A DNA stretch of 64,000 nucleotides, from the NCBI GenBank assembly GCA_029204225.1, contig CM055111.1:21446639-21510638 (forward strand), written 5' to 3'. The position numbers and the translations under genes were made by a program. Below the pieces are notes generated by a model, which was not told the DNA's origin, did no database searches, and saw only the letters and a list, made by a program, of their open reading frames with translations. Shown here one piece after another: positions 35,590-45,900 of the stretch. This stretch comes from Diphasiastrum complanatum. Its lineage: Eukaryota > Streptophyta > Lycopodiopsida > Lycopodiales > Lycopodiaceae. Each line of letters opens with the position of its first letter. Position 1 is the first letter of the stretch.

Positions 35590-36080
35590 GGGACACCAGC
35601 GGTATGCCGTCGGGACCATTCGGTCCGTGGCGCCAGCGGTATGCTGTCGGGACCATTTGGTCCAAGAACTGGTTGTCTCCATATCTGTCGCGACTTGTGG
35701 TTCTGAGTGTTCCTTGCACGAACGTGAATGGGTTAAGCTCTTGGGGAACGGGCTCTAACCTGTCGGCTGAGTTGGACGACTTGCTTGGGTGGAAGTTACC
35801 TGTTTATGGCTGTCCAGTCTGGCGTGGCGCCAGGTTGGCTTCCAGTGCTCGTGACGAAGCTTTCAGTTGGTTAAGTCTGATGTAAGTCAGACCGCTTGCT
35901 TGGAATGGATGTTACTCGTTTGTAACGAAGCTTCGAGTTGGTTAAGTTTGATGTATGTCGGACAACTGGCGTGGAGGGAGGTTACCCACATCGGGATCCC
36001 CAATTTGGCATGGCGCCAGGTTGGATCTCAATGTTGGTTTCGGAACTTCAAGTTGGTTAAGTCTGATCTTTGTTGGCGAG
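35590..36080. repeat. degenerate repeats: 38-bp pair and TTGGTTAAG series
   Basis: Two copies of a ~38-base unit, CCAGCGGTATGC(C/T)GTCGGG plus ACCATT(C/T)GGTCC, lie at about 35597-35665. Further on, GTTGGTTAAGT(C/T)TGAT occurs near 35866, 35937 and 36050 in similar surroundings. This looks like decayed tandem structure in non-coding sequence. Confidence 0.5.
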
Positions 36081-36880
36081 TTGGTTGCTTGTATGTCAAG
36101 TGAGTTTGGATGGCAAGAGTTGAAGGCTGGGAAGCTAAGTCGTGGTTCCCGGCTCCCTTTGGGATGCCTGCGCTACAGTGCCCCCACATGTAGTTAGAAT
36201 GCTCAATTAGTGCTAACTATCTATTGTTGTTGCCCCACTTGACTTATCTAACCAAGTATGTTAGTACATTTGGTACGTGCTAATGAAATAAAGTAGTTTT
36301 TCAGCTCTCCTAACAAACTTGAAAGGGCATGGTTAGTGCTCTCATGGTTTTGTTGGTTCTTTGTCTCAACTCTAGCTATTTTGGCAGTTGAACATGGATT
36401 CCAATTACAATGCAACCCACCAGTTGTTGTTGGAAATCATTGTTTGTTGAATTGCTGGTTGTTGAATAATGCCAATGTTCTCTTGCTAGTTGTCCTCATG
36501 ATGGTCATAGTGCATTCCTCCAAATTGCTAGTGACGTTGATGCAAATCTTAATTTAACACAACTCTCACTTGTTAAAAATATGCCAACAATAGGTAGGAT
36601 CTCAAGTGCTCGTTACAACTAACATAATGATATTAAGTCGCCCCTAACCTAACGAAACGAAGGATTCAACTAAATGCTTGGTGGAGGTGATTGAGAGATG
36701 CTCTTGCAAGCTCTCACTCAACTCACATGTCAACACCTTCCAAGCACTCTCTCCTCACACTTCAAGTAGTGAGAATACTAGGTTCGTAGGCCTGCATCTC
36801 TACCCTACAACTCATGCTAACATTTAGCATCTAGATGGGGCACACCCTTTTTCTTCTTTTTCTCCATGTCCTCACCCATT
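36081..36880. other. upstream flank of RCL1, nothing recognised
   Basis: No coding frame or transposon signature. It would hold the distal promoter of the RCL1 gene that starts at 36987. Confidence 0.4.
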
Positions 36881-36903
36881 AGGGTTTCTCCAGTAAACCC
36901 TAA
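36881..36903 (+). promoter_or_regulatory. telo-box pair upstream of RCL1
   Basis: AGGGTTT at 36881-36887 and AAACCCTAA at 36895-36903 are the two orientations of the plant telo-box. Telo-boxes are enriched near the start sites of ribosomal-protein and ribosome-biogenesis genes, which fits RCL1 about 85 bases downstream. It probably lies in the core promoter or 5' leader. Confidence 0.6.
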
Positions 36904-36941
36904 TATTGCTTCGTATTATATTTTAGGTCTGAGTAGCAACT

Positions 36942-36942
<1 letters not shown>

Positions 36943-36982
<40 letters not shown>
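36943..36982. repeat. (GA)n microsatellite in the RCL1 leader
   Basis: About 40 bases of GA repeat end four bases before the RCL1 start codon. GA/CT runs are common in plant 5' leaders. Confidence 0.85.
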
Positions 36983-36984
<2 letters not shown>

Positions 36985-36986
36985 CT

Positions 36987-37191
36987 ATGGAAGGAAGAAA
37001 ATTAATTCGTATGCGTGGATCTCAACATCTGAGACAGCGCTTGCTTCTAGCTACCCTGTCGGGAGTACCCATCCGGATCGATGAAATCCGTGCTCAGGAT
37101 GCAGCTCCTGGTCTACGTGACTACGAGGCTTCACTTCTTCGTCTTTTGGAAAAGATCAGCAATGGCTCCATGGTGGAGATCAATGAAACTG
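36987..37191 (+). CDS. RCL1, first coding exon (RNA 3'-phosphate cyclase-like protein)
   Basis: The exon encodes 68 residues plus one base. It contains RGSQHLRQRLLLATLSG, IDEIRAQDAAPGLRDYEASL and LRLLEKISNGSMVEINETG, the N-terminus of RCL1 proteins from plants to animals. RCL1 is related to RNA 3'-terminal phosphate cyclases but lacks cyclase activity; in the nucleolus it works with the GTPase Bms1 in early cleavages of pre-rRNA that give 18S rRNA. The start is the first ATG after the GA repeat and gives the usual N-terminal length. After NETG the similarity ends at GTCTAT, a phase-1 splice donor at 37192, where plant genes also continue in a second exon. No later exon was found in the window: intron 1 is very long, or the gene is truncated by the retroelements downstream. 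The exon itself shows no damage. Confidence 0.85.
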
Positions 37192-38067
37192 GTCTATATT
37201 TCCTTCTCATGGTTTATATTTTGTGTCTGAATGGCTTGGTTTTTTTCACTGTTCCATACGCTATGTATGAAAAATGATAGGATGTTCACCACGTTCCTAA
37301 TGGATACAAATAAAAAAAATGAGCACGTTCTAGTTTTGTTGTTGTTTCTTTTTCTTTTTTCCAAAAACAGACAAGGTACAAGCCCATGTATCACGTTAGG
37401 AAATTGGTGGAAGGAAATTGATGCAGAAATGGATGAAGTTCTGTGATTTTCATACACTAAAACATGAGCATCTTTAGTGTTATTTTGCATGATTAAAAAC
37501 TCTAAAATTTTGAATTATGTGACATGTTTGATATACATCATGTTTCATTCAGAACTTAAAATTGAACCATTCGAAGAACAATTTTTAACTTCTATCATGT
37601 TGGGTTGAAACCCTAAATGTACGGTACCCTATATCACATTAGCACTATTTCAAACATTATCAAATTCAGTATTTTACCCGATTATGAACTAACTGTTAAC
37701 ATTTCATTGCATTCAGCACAATTTGAAGCTTGAAGTGGAAATAAAGGATATCGTTGCATCATAGAACAAAATACAGGGCTAAACACATCGACTATTCTGT
37801 TATTCTAATGAGAAGTATAACAAAAATAGGCCTAGAATATCTAGCAATCTGCCTCTTATTGTTATCATTCTCATCCTCTAATGAGCAGGGATGTTGTGAC
37901 ATCTAATGAGTCCATGCTTGATGCAGTTGTTGGTCTGAGATTTTTGTGGGTGGACTTTGTTAGGTTGAAAATTGGACGCCGCTTTTGTTATGTAACATGT
38001 CGGGTCACCATACTATCCTATAAATCATATCTATATATCTAGAATCTCCCTAAAATTTGATGATTTC
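37192..38067. other. presumed RCL1 intron 1, no feature
   Basis: AT-rich sequence following the splice donor at 37192. I find no exon, acceptor with matching coding sequence, or transposon in this part. Confidence 0.4.
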
Positions 38068-38340
38068 TTGGTGGGCACAAAGCTCAGTTGTATTGTTGAT
38101 GAGGCTTTTGCCTTCCTCTCCCTCTACACTATGGATTGCTATGATCTCAGTAAGCAGGTCCATGTGCCTGTCCTCCTTGGTTGTCCTGTCTATATTCCCC
38201 TCCTTCCACACATGGCTCCAACTCAACGTATTGTCTCAGTATTTGGATCAATCTCTCTCCTAGCTTGGTCTCTTACTCTGAATCATTCTCCTTATCCTCA
38301 TGTGGATTGTGAACCTCTGGAGGTGTTTTACTTCTCATGA
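38040..38340 (+). other. unidentified hydrophobic open frame
   Basis: A frame without breaks runs to the stop at 38338-38340. It includes DDFLVGTKLSCIVDEAFAFL and PVYIPLLPHMAPTQRIVSVF, with hydrophobic stretches that could be membrane segments. It does not match RCL1 or a transposon protein I know. It may be the last exon of an unknown gene or a fragment. Confidence 0.3.
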
Positions 38341-38514
38341 ATCCATGGCCTTGCCGACAAAGGCTAACTCAGATGAAGTTCCACTTTTGTACTAGTATCC
38401 AACACAAATCTTGATATGCAAAAGGCTAGCATCCAAAGCAGATCTTGATGCTCACAAGAAGCACAAACAGATACTTGTATGGACTGAAATGTGTACGTGC
38501 AGCGACTCAATTAG

Positions 38515-38948
38515 TGTTAGAAATTAATGCTAATTGGACCCCTGAAGTTAACGAGCCATGCCTGCGAGCTATATTTAGGGGCCCATATATTTAGTCTTGC
38601 CATAGAATACTTTTGGCATGTAGTAGGGTGCTATAGTTCAACTGTTCAATAAAAGGATTTACATTTTATGGTTTAGAAAAAGACTTGAGAAATTCAAAGT
38701 ATAGGAAGTAAGTTTAGATCAAGGTTTTAGCTTTTAGCTTTATGCTTGTAGCTTTTGGTAAGGCTACTAGAATATTATATAAGGAGGACAAGTGCCCCAC
38801 CTCCTTCAATCCATTGTAGCGAGTTTTTCAGATCTACGACTTGAATCTAAGATATTGTTATTTGCCCTATCAATCCTACGGCATGTGGCATGTGAGTACT
38901 AATAAGATTAGTTTCCTCCCCTCTTGAATTATCCTTGTGATTCTGACA
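38515..38948 (+). repeat. copia-type LTR (434 bp)
   Basis: It starts TGTTAGAAATTAATGC and ends TTCTGACA, followed at once by a primer-site-like TATTAGAGCC. A TATA-like ATTATATAAGGAGG lies at about 38774 and an AATAAAA at about 38648. No matching partner LTR is visible, so it is a solo or orphan LTR of a copia element. Confidence 0.6.
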
Positions 38949-39050
38949 GTATATTAGAGCCAAGTTAGACCTAACAGCTCATGGTGTCAAAGCCATGGTT
39001 AGGTGGCCCAAGTTGTGGGGCAGCTAGGACCCCAATCGAGTGTGGCTTGA

Positions 39051-39058
39051 GGGGGGGG
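39051..39058 (+). other. polypurine tract before the tRNA-bearing LTR
   Basis: Eight G after TTGA directly precede the TG of the first tRNA-bearing LTR, as a 3' LTR would have. Confidence 0.55.
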
Positions 39059-39208
39059 TGTTGGAGTATCAATCCACACTCTAGAGAGAACTATCATACA
39101 GGGCGGATAGCTCAGTGGTAGAGCATCCCATCCGATACGAGGGAGGTCCTGGGTTTGAATCCTAGTTTGTCCATCCAGATTCCATATTATGATTTATGAA
39201 TTCTAACA
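39059..39208 (+). repeat. tRNA-bearing LTR, copy 1
   Basis: This 150-base unit starts TGTTGGA and ends TTCTAACA, with a polypurine tract on its left. The tRNA-like sequence occupies 73 bases, leaving 42 bases before and 35 after. The next copy follows with no gap. Confidence 0.65.
39101..39173 (+). tRNA. tRNA-like sequence 1 (probably not decoding-competent)
   Basis: A 73-base cloverleaf can be drawn. It has a 7-bp acceptor stem with three G-U pairs, a 4-bp D stem GCTC/GAGC, a 5-bp T stem with one G-U, and T loop TTTGAAT. The A box TAGCTCAGTGG is perfect and the B box GGTTTGAATCC has one change from consensus. The anticodon stem keeps only four pairs and the loop is then larger than seven bases, so no anticodon can be assigned. 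It sits in the middle of an LTR, not next to the primer site, so it is not a carried-over primer tRNA. Confidence 0.5.
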
Positions 39209-39352
39209 TTTTGGAATTTCAATCCACACTCTGGAGACAACTACCATATAGGGCGGATAGCTCACTGGTAGAGCATCTCATCTGGTACGAAGGAGGTCCT
39301 GGGTTTGAATCCTAGTCTGTCCATCCATATTACCCTTTATGGATTTCTAACA
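39209..39352 (+). repeat. tRNA-bearing LTR, copy 2
   Basis: A 144-base copy colinear with copy 1, beginning TTTTGGA (TG changed to TT) and ending TTCTAACA. It is followed directly by TGGTATTAGAGC, so it acts as a 5' LTR for the gag sequence downstream. Confidence 0.65.
39251..39323 (+). tRNA. tRNA-like sequence 2 (probably not decoding-competent)
   Basis: The same 73-base form as copy 1, with A box TAGCTCACTGG and B box GGTTTGAATCC. The differences from copy 1 cluster in the anticodon arm, which no longer pairs well, while the D and T arms holding the Pol III boxes are kept. Confidence 0.5.
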
Positions 39353-39367
39353 TGGTATTAGAGCTGC
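39353..39367 (+). other. primer-binding site of copia E
   Basis: TGGTATTAGAGC directly after the LTR differs by one base from the initiator tRNA-Met site TGGTATCAGAGC. Confidence 0.65.
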
Positions 39368-39890
39368 GGGTTTTCTGATTGGAGTGCTTTGGAAGTTGGA
39401 ACGCTATAATTCCGCAGGACAGCTGGAATGGGTTAGCTATAGTTCTGTAGGTCAGCTGGAAGTGGATCACAACTGCAGGGTAGATGGACAGTCACTATAG
39501 ATTTGTATGGCAGATCGTTGGAGCTAAGAGGCTGTGTGAGCTATCTGCTGCAAGGACAGGGATGTTGTTGGAAGACAATTGCTGAGAAGATTTGCTGAAC
39601 ATGAAGGATCGCTACTGCTGAAGGACATCGTTGGAAAGAGAGCGCTATAGATTAGATCATTACTGGAGAGGCCTCGCTGGCTAGGAATCACTACGTTTGA
39701 AGAGGAGCGCATCTACATAGAATTGCAAGGCAGCTATCAAATTCGTAGAAGTGGAGAAAGGTTCTACACAGATCAACTAGATGATCAAGATTGTTTGCGA
39801 ACCATTGTTGCAGCTTGTTGATTGCTCATCAGGTTACTACTGGAAATTGAAGTTGCAAGCAAGTAGAGACAACAACAAGAAATTTGTATG
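39368..39890 (+). other. copia E leader
   Basis: Untranslated sequence between the primer site and gag; no frame or motif. Confidence 0.4.
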
Positions 39891-40412
39891 TCGCTGGGAA
39901 CATTATCTTTAATAATGGATACAAGGGAATTAGTGATGGATTATATTACACATGTAAAATATCTTTGAGGACAACTTATAGTGGTTGGAGAAAGTGTCCC
40001 AGATTCAATGTTAGTATCCGCTTATAGCTTATCAGAATTTTGTCATGATGTTATCTTTACCGGAAACCAAGCCTACCTTTGATGAATTGAATGCTATTCT
40101 GTTACAAGAGGAGATGAGACATCATAATCTAATGAAGAGATGTAAATAACAAGCATTCATACAACAAAAGCATGGACAAAATTCGAAGAGAGTTGAAAAG
40201 TGGAAAAAGAACAAGGGGAAGAAAAAGCAGCAACAGAATTGGGAGAACAACAATCAATCAAACCAACAAGAAGATGAAGACAAGGAAAATTCTAACAGGA
40301 ATGGAAAATGCTTTATTTGTAGTAAGCAAGGTATACACACAAGAATGTTGGAAAAACAGGTTCAACAGGAAGAAATAGGCAGGAAATTTTGCTGAAGGAC
40401 TTGACACAAAGT
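39890..40412 (+). pseudogene. copia E gag fragment, split by gypsy 1
   Basis: The plus strand encodes blocks of a copia gag: LVMDYITHVKYL, a degraded helical region, ETKPTFDELNAILLQEEMR, a long basic Lys/Gln/Asn-rich segment, and a zinc-knuckle remnant CFICSKQGIHT whose last cysteine is lost. Several stops and frameshifts are present. The sequence ends at the target duplication TGAGT, where gypsy 1 inserted. No copia pol follows on the far side at 46371, so the element was already incomplete or is too decayed to see. Confidence 0.65.
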
Positions 40413-40417
40413 TGAGT
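40413..40417. repeat. target-site duplication TGAGT, left
   Basis: Identical to 46366-46370; together they bracket gypsy 1 exactly. Confidence 0.8.
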
Positions 40418-40755
40418 AGATATGATCAAAATCTCAGGTGTTGAATCAATGAAGCATAAAAGACAGTAATAGACTAAAGCCCTACAAGCAATAGACAAGA
40501 CATGTGGAGGGAAAATAGTGCGCCCTCCTACGGGCCCCCACTCCACATATAACCATATAATATGGGCCCAAGGCCAGTCAATGTCATAAAAAAGGACCCA
40601 GTGCGGGTCATAAGCATATAAAAAGTCTCTGGGGCCTGTACATGACTAATATAATATGCGTAACCAGAAATATACATAACCAACAGTAACTGTAAAGAGG
40701 CCTGTGGAATATATGCAGAGTAGCCCAGTAGGCCTGTATCCTGTAGTCCGTAACT
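40418..40755 (-). repeat. gypsy 1, 3' LTR (internally deleted)
   Basis: 338 bases. It lacks about 126 bases that are present in the 5' LTR (45987-46112), including the TATA box. Its outer end reads AGATATGATC where the other LTR has AGTTATGATC. Otherwise it is nearly identical to the 5' LTR. Confidence 0.85.
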
Positions 40756-40939
40756 CTCCCTGGCTATAAAGAACATTGCCCCCAATGTAGGCAAAATAAG
40801 ATAAGAACCAGTGCTAGAGAAAAATACTACATCAAGATATCCCATCTGAGAAAGGAACATCAAGAGAAGCCGGAGCATCCCGAGAAGCAATGGTAGCTGC
40901 AAGTGATCGAGCCTGATCAGCCAGGATAGGGGTATGATA

Positions 40940-43460
40940 AAAAACATCAATGGGCTCCCCTCCTCAATAGGACGACCATCCCACTGGACCAAAAACTGAA
41001 CCTGCCGATGGCGACGACTATGCAATAAGCGCACCTGTAAAATAGCAGCTGGCAGGAATGGAAAAAGCTCTGGATCTGTAGGAAACGAGGAATCTCGAGG
41101 AGCATCATCCTCAATAGCAGCACGTAATAAACTGACATGAAAGATATCACAAGCCCGAGTAGCAGCAGGTAACTCAAGACGATATGTAACTGGACTGAGG
41201 CGCTCAAGAATCTGAAAAGGCCCATAATGGCGCGGCGCAAGCTTCTCAGTAGAAGCAGGACCTTGTACAAAACGATGGCAAGCAAAGCGTAACCGGAGAA
41301 AAACAGTATCTCCCTCTGCAAACTCAACATGGCGCCAATGACGATCAACAATGGTCTTGTACCGCTGCTGAATATGCTGTAAATGAGTAGCAGCTCTAGT
41401 AATAATCTCCCGAAAGATAAGATGAAATAGTAACAGGTGCATCATTTGGAGGAGCAGGTATATCGGAAAGAACTGGTGAGTATCCATGAGCAAGCAGGAA
41501 AGGAGAAACACGTGCTGGAACTAACAGAACTGTTATAACTATACTCAGCCAAACATAAATGCTGATCCCAATCACGACCAAAAGGAGAAACATAATGTCG
41601 TAAATAATCCTCCAATACCTGGTTAATAACCTCAGAATGACTATCCGCAGAAGAATGATAAGCAGTGCCCATAAGTATCCTAACATCCAAGATACGCATA
41701 AGCTCTGTCCAAAAACCTGATGTAAACTTGGTATCCCGATCAGTAAGTATAGATCGTGGGAGACCATGTAAGCGGAAAATCTCAGAAATAAATATACGAC
41801 CACACTGCTCTGCTGTAATAGTATGTCTGACTGGTATGAAATGAGCTTGTTTAGAAAACCTATCAACTACCACCAAACAAGAGTCATGACCACGCTGAGT
41901 ACGGGGAAGACCTAAAATGAAGTCCATAGATATATCAGTCCACTGGGGGGAAGGAATAGGCCAACTTTGAAAGAGACCACCAGGTTTTTCACGGGAATAC
42001 TTGTTACGAAGGCAAAAATCACAAGTATGAATAAGGTGGGAAAGCTCACGCTTCATGGAAAGGCCAATAAAAATGTTCTTTCAAACGGAACAAGGACTTC
42101 TGAAAACCAAAATGGCCACCAATAGGAGAGGAATGGGCATCAAGAAGGAAGTGTGGACGTATGTCGAGAGTGTTGGGAATACATAACGAACCATAGTGAA
42201 ACAAACGATGATTAACAATGGAATAAACCTGGTGAGGGTGAGAGGAAGGACGAGAGGCAGACAACATAACATCACGAAAGTCTGGACATGTGGCATAAGC
42301 CTGAGGAAGATCATCATACCAAGAGTGGGGAGACGTAACAAGACTGTAAGTAAGAGCAAGTAAACGAGACAAAGCATCAGCAGCAGCGTTACTTTTACCA
42401 GGCTTATAATGAATATCAAAATGAAAGGATTGTAAAAATTGAAGCCAACGGTACTGATGATCACTAAGATCCTTTTGTGTATACAAATAACGAAGTGACT
42501 GGTGATCAGTAAAAACATCAAACGGAACACGATATAGATAATGACGCCACTTCTTTAAAGCAAAAATGATAGCAAGCAACTCTTTTTCATGAGTGGAATA
42601 GCGCTGCTCATATGAACGAAGACGAAGGGATTCATATGCAATAACACACTGACGCAGACGTAACAAAGCACCTAATCCTGTGGAACTAGCATCAGTCTCA
42701 ACAACAAAACGCTGGGAAAAATCTGGAAGACATAAAATAGGGGCAGTGGTAAGCTTAACCTTCAAAGTATCAAAAGCTGACTGACATGCGGGAGTCCAAG
42801 CAAACGAAGTTTCCTTTTTCAACAGAGCATGCAAAGGAGATGCAAGAGTGGCAAAATGAGCAACTGGTTTACGAAGATGGATATCAAGACCAAGAAACAT
42901 ACGAACATCATGAACATCAGCAGGCACAGGCCATGAAAGAATAGAATGGACCTTACAGGGGTCGAGACGAACAGTACCATTAGTAACAAAGAAGCCCAAA
43001 AACTCGATTTGTACAACAACAAAAGAACATTTAGAACGTTTAGCATACAGATGATGAGTAACTAACAAAACAAAAACAGAACGAATGTGCTAAACATGAA
43101 GAGAGAGAGTGGTGCTATAAATGAGGATATCATCAAAATAAACAATGACACACTTTCCAAGCAGAGGACGAAAGATGTTATTCATGACATTCTGAAAAGT
43201 GGGCGGGCCATTGGTAACACCAAAAGGAAGGACACGAAACTCATACAGACCAAAGTGGGTACGGAAAGCTGTCTTGTGCTCATCAGGAGGATGCATACGA
43301 ATCTGGTGATAACCGGAACGGAGGTCAAGTTTAGAAAAGATCTTGGCTTGGCCTAACTGGTCAAACAGGTTATCCATATGAGGGATAGGGTACTGATTAC
43401 GGATAGTAAGTTTATTTAAAGCACGATAATCTATACATAAACTCAAATTCACGCAACAGT
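40940..43460 (-). pseudogene. gypsy 1 pol: RT, RNase H, integrase, chromodomain-like tail
   Basis: On the minus strand the order is as follows. Reverse transcriptase spans 43440-42760 ([49 protein letters not shown] with catalytic FDD). RNase H follows (DASSTGLGALL, STHEKELLAI, TDHQSLRYL). The integrase zinc finger near 42010 has CDFCLRNKYSREK, and its core has TDISMDFILGLPRT, ILTDRDTKF and an AYHSSADSHSEV segment. The C-terminal tail at 41060-40940 ends with QVQFLVQWDGRPIEEG, similar to a chromodomain. About 240 bases at the start of the reverse transcriptase are deleted compared with gypsy 2, and frameshifts separate the parts. It cannot be active by itself. Confidence 0.85.
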
Positions 43461-45152
43461 TCAGAAAATACCTGTGGCAAAGGTGGTGCATCCGCAATAG
43501 GCTGAACTGGCTGAACAAAAAGAATAGCCGCACAGTGGGCCTTCGAGAGGCTCCGTATGAACTGCTTCTCGGAAATAAGCTGATAGTCCTGCCGAGAATC
43601 AATACCGGAAAATATATGCTGAGTACCATCATGAGAGAATGTCAATGTCTGCTGCTGGAGGTCTACTGTAACCGCACCAAGGGATGCAAACCAATCAGCA
43701 CCGAGGATAAGATCGTATCGTGTAAGTGGAATCATATGAAAATCTCCCTGACCAAGGAAGTCTCCAATCCGATATGAAAGCTGCTGATACATCTGCGTGC
43801 TAGGAAAAGAGTGTGCGCTGGCAACCTCAACATGCAGGGGATGAGGCGTAGTGACTGGCATAGCACGAATGCGTTTAGTAATATGACTGTTGAGAAACGA
43901 GTGAGTGCTACCCGTGTCAACAAGGGCAATAAACTCACGACCAGTGATACGTACGCGAAGACGGATATGGCGTGGACCCAGTTTACCGGCCCAAGTAGCA
44001 TAAGCAAGCTGAGCATGGCATACAGCTAGATCAGGGGGATCAGGAACAGGCTCAGTGGGTGTGGCAAACTGATCAACAGGTGGGTCATCATCAAGAATAT
44101 GAAGGCATATGGCAGAATCAGGACTATCATCAGGTGTGTCAGCATCATGGAAATAGACGGCAGTAGCAGTGGCAGGCTGTTGGCAATCACGAGCGATATG
44201 ATCAGGACTCTTACAGTTGAAACATAAGCGCTTCTCACGGATCTCAGACATCTCAGGCTGTGAGTAGCGACGAACAAAAACAGGACGAGGAGAAAAAGGA
44301 GGACGTGGTGCAGAAGGAAGAGTGGACGAAGGTGAACTGACAGATGTGGGACTAGCAGAGGATGGAGAGGAAAAAATAGGACATGTGAAAGGACGTGAAG
44401 GACGAGAAACAGAGGAAGAGATGGCAGAGTACTTGTGCTGCAGTGCGGTAGCAAGGGAGATGGCGTGAGAAAGAGTGAGTGGAAAACATACCTGAGTGCA
44501 CCTCGTAGACCAGCAACGTAGCGAGAGATGAGCTCCAATGTGGAAATATCTGGGAATAGATAGGAAAGCTCTGTAAACCTTGTCGTATAAGCAGCCAAGT
44601 CACCAGTGTGAGATAAACTGCGAAAGATGTCGCGTTGTCGAATAATCCACTGAGGATCAATTATCGCTAGGCGGAGTGCTGTCATAAACTCTGTCCAACT
44701 AGCAAGGCCAGGGTGTGAAGCCGTTTGGCGAAACATGCGCCACCAAGTAGCAGCACGGCCCTCCAAATGTAAAGCAGCCAAATGTATCCGCTGAATGTCA
44801 GTCTTAGGAAACATAAGGAAGTAGGTCTCAAGTTTAGAATACCAATTCTCGAGTTCATTCCTATCGGATGACCCCGTGGCAAAGGACCAGAAGATGAAGG
44901 AGTCTCGGGTGGTGGAAATGTACGCTGTGGGGGAACAGGTGGAGATAGTGGAGAAACACTGGACTGTAATGATAGTGTAGCAATTTGGGCAGAAAGAGCA
45001 ATGAACGTCTCTCGTAACTCCTGGCGTAAATCAGTGCGTACATCACTCATGGCTTCCCTAAGATGATCTCGGAATTCATGTCGTACTTCGTCAAGGTAAG
45101 TGGAAGACGGTATGTGAGGCTCAGAAGATGTAGGGGAAGTAGCCATGCTCAA
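43461..45152 (-). pseudogene. gypsy 1 gag and protease
   Basis: Gag starts at 45152 with a coiled-coil-like N-terminal part (HEFRDHLREAMSDVRTDL) and continues in a second frame with LHLEGRAATWWRMFRQ and a LAAYTTRFTELSYLFPD block, the core of plant gypsy gag. The zinc knuckle near 44225 is CFNCKSPDHIARDC, intact. The aspartic protease follows near 43935 with [11 protein letters not shown] and later [16 protein letters not shown]. Two frameshifts break gag. Protease and knuckle are in one open frame (44251-43412), so this part was lost recently or is still intact. Confidence 0.85.
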
Positions 45153-45888
45153 GGAATGCAGGAAGTGAAGAGAGTGTAAGAAAAGCTTAATATCGGAGGG
45201 AGCAGACTTTTGTCGTCACCCCAAATACGCTTTAGGTACACAAACGACACTAAGAGCAAGAAAGGAAATGACAAATGTCAAGAAAAGGTGTGGAAAGCAA
45301 GGAAAAACCAGCAAAGATACCTCTCGATAGAGCTCCAAGCGTGTGCGAAGAGCTGGCTGGAAAATGTGACCACAAGGAGAATAAAAGTGGGCGCTGGACA
45401 GCCTCCAATCAATGCTGAAAATATGGCTGGAAATTTGTGGAAAACGTGATGAAATAGGGCGATGGACAGCCTCCAATCAAAACTGAAATATGGCTGAAAC
45501 TCTGCTAGAACAATGGCTGAAAAATGTGATGAAGTAGGGCGCTGGACAGCCTCCAATCAGTGCTGAAAAGATGGCTGGGAATCCTTTCCCTGAATCAAAT
45601 AGAGGATTCAAAAAAAAGAGAGGGAAAAGGATTTGGAACTTGGGCGCCGGAAATAATCTGCCCAAATTTTTTTTTTTCCGGCCGCCAAGTTTAGCGGAAG
45701 TACTTTTGCTAACTATCTGCTAAAGCTCCGCCAAGGAAAATGCTCTGATGGGAGTTGGTCCTCCTCCAAACTGTGCTGAATGTTGCTGAAGCAAAGAGAC
45801 GAAAACCCGCAACAAAGAGAGAAAATTCAGCAAGGAAAATGGGCACCCAATCAAAAAATCAGATCTGAAATTCAGCAATCAGGAAAGT
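45153..45888 (-). other. gypsy 1 untranslated leader
   Basis: About 740 bases between primer site and gag start, containing three imperfect direct repeats of a CCAGCC(T/A)CCAATCA-type unit at about 45405, 45465 and 45550. The sister element gypsy 2 has lost this region. Confidence 0.6.
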
Positions 45889-45900
45889 GCTCTGAGACCA

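Noticed and set aside
35460-35600. An LTR end and primer site of a further gypsy element
   Set aside because: There is an AATAAA followed by a TTTGGCACA-like word, but no second LTR, terminus or coding region supports it.
38515-39208. One TRIM made of the LTR at 38515-38948 and the tRNA-bearing LTR at 39059
   Set aside because: The spacing with PBS-like and PPT-like sites is suggestive, but the two LTRs do not resemble each other beyond TGTT.
43811-44029. Plus-strand open frames across gypsy 1 (also 43087-43356, 43535-43777)
   Set aside because: They lie antisense to clear gag, protease and RT coding sequence and have no similarity of their own.
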